Of a DNA stretch of 6,593 nucleotides, positions 6,328-6,593 are shown in pieces. The position numbers and the translations under genes are program-made. Each line of letters begins with the position of its first letter. Within the stretch, counting starts at the first letter, position 1. The stretch lies in contig JAIRRU010000195.1 in the NCBI GenBank assembly GCA_031255815.1, positions 1 through 6,593 on the forward strand, written 5' to 3'. The notes under the pieces are model-generated. The model was not told where the DNA came from, made no database searches, and saw only the letters and a program-made list of their open reading frames with translations. The DNA comes from Treponema sp. (GTDB lineage: Bacteria > Spirochaetota > Spirochaetia > Treponematales > Breznakiellaceae).

Positions 6328-6593
6328 GTGTGGAAATTTCGTGTCCGATGAAATAAGCTATGCCTTTTAGCCTAAGCAAGGCAGTAGAGCGGCCTTCAAC
6401 AGAGCCCGCTCACTGATTCGCGGGGGAGCTTCAGGGTGAAGTATGTTGATTTCAGGCTCTTGTTCCGCTCAAGCCGTACTGAAAGATCAGGTAAAAACTT
6501 AGGTCTCGAAGCAGCAGTTTGCGGGCTTCGTGTGAAAACAGACGCCTAATCGTGCGGTCTGCGGGCTTTGCGGCTGTTAAAAACACCCGGCGT
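6328..6593 (+). ncRNA. Structured RNA, possibly the 5' part of a group II intron, partial
   Basis: No protein gene is apparent, but the sequence forms nested helices. A long helix pairs GAGCGG (6387-6392) with CCGCTC (6465-6470), continues as AACAGAGCC (6398-6406) with GGCTCTTGTT (6455-6464, one bulged T), and may extend with AGTA/TACT (6383-6386, 6477-6480). Inside it are hairpins CCCGC/GCGGG (6405-6409, 6420-6424; this first arm shares two bases with the enclosing helix, so they compete there) and CTTCA/TGAAG (6429-6433, 6437-6441). Separately, CGAAGC/GCTTCG (6507-6512, 6525-6530) is stacked inside TTAGGTCT/AGACGCCTAA (6499-6506, 6540-6549; two-base bulge). TGCCTT/AAGGCA (6361-6366, 6378-6383) makes another hairpin. 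Unpaired segments are A-rich on the plus strand, which favours this strand. GUGUG at 6328 resembles the GUGYG 5' end of group II introns; domains V-VI and any reverse transcriptase would lie beyond the edge. Structure is well supported; the class is a guess. Confidence 0.5.

Overview
The window reads as a bacterial chromosome segment of moderately high GC content, with every convincing protein gene on the minus strand. The core is a compact copper-handling cluster transcribed from about 5990 down to about 320. A promoter near 5997-6025 leads into four genes. The first (5958-4033) encodes a fusion of a CxxC heavy-metal-associated (HMA) domain, a TauE/SafE-like (DsbD_2) membrane domain and two tandem cupredoxin-like domains. 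The second (3928-3455) encodes an exported DUF2318 protein with five extracytoplasmic cysteines. The third (3419-1011) is a complete CopA-type Cu(I) P1B-1 ATPase. The fourth (1014-319) is an unrecognised lipoprotein whose start codon overlaps the copA stop in an ATGA.

Left of the operon, about 180 bases hold two hairpins, then a promoter and a textbook ArsR/SmtB-type operator. These drive a metal-responsive ArsR/SmtB-family repressor gene, of which only the first 45 codons (136 to 1) are inside the window. That repressor has its own promoter, so its main target may lie beyond the left edge.

Right of the operon (about 6030-6593) I find no credible protein gene. This stretch holds two clusters of 10-bp tandem repeats with related skeletons (6076-6095 and 6158-6207). 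It also holds half of a palindromic element whose other copy sits intact at 225-258. From about 6328 to the right edge the sequence folds into a series of nested, long-range helices with A-rich unpaired segments on the plus strand. That indicates a structured RNA running off the window. A GUGUG at its left end and the interrupted palindrome beside it make the 5' part of a group II intron my leading guess, unproven.

Working model (inference): the cupredoxin/HMA/TauE fusion and the cysteine-rich DUF2318 protein bind or relay copper at the membrane and outside it, CopA exports cytosolic Cu(I), and the lipoprotein serves the outer face. The host is uncertain. The gene set, a non-canonical lipobox and many small palindromic repeats would fit a gut spirochaete (termite Treponema-like) or a related anaerobe, but this is only an impression.
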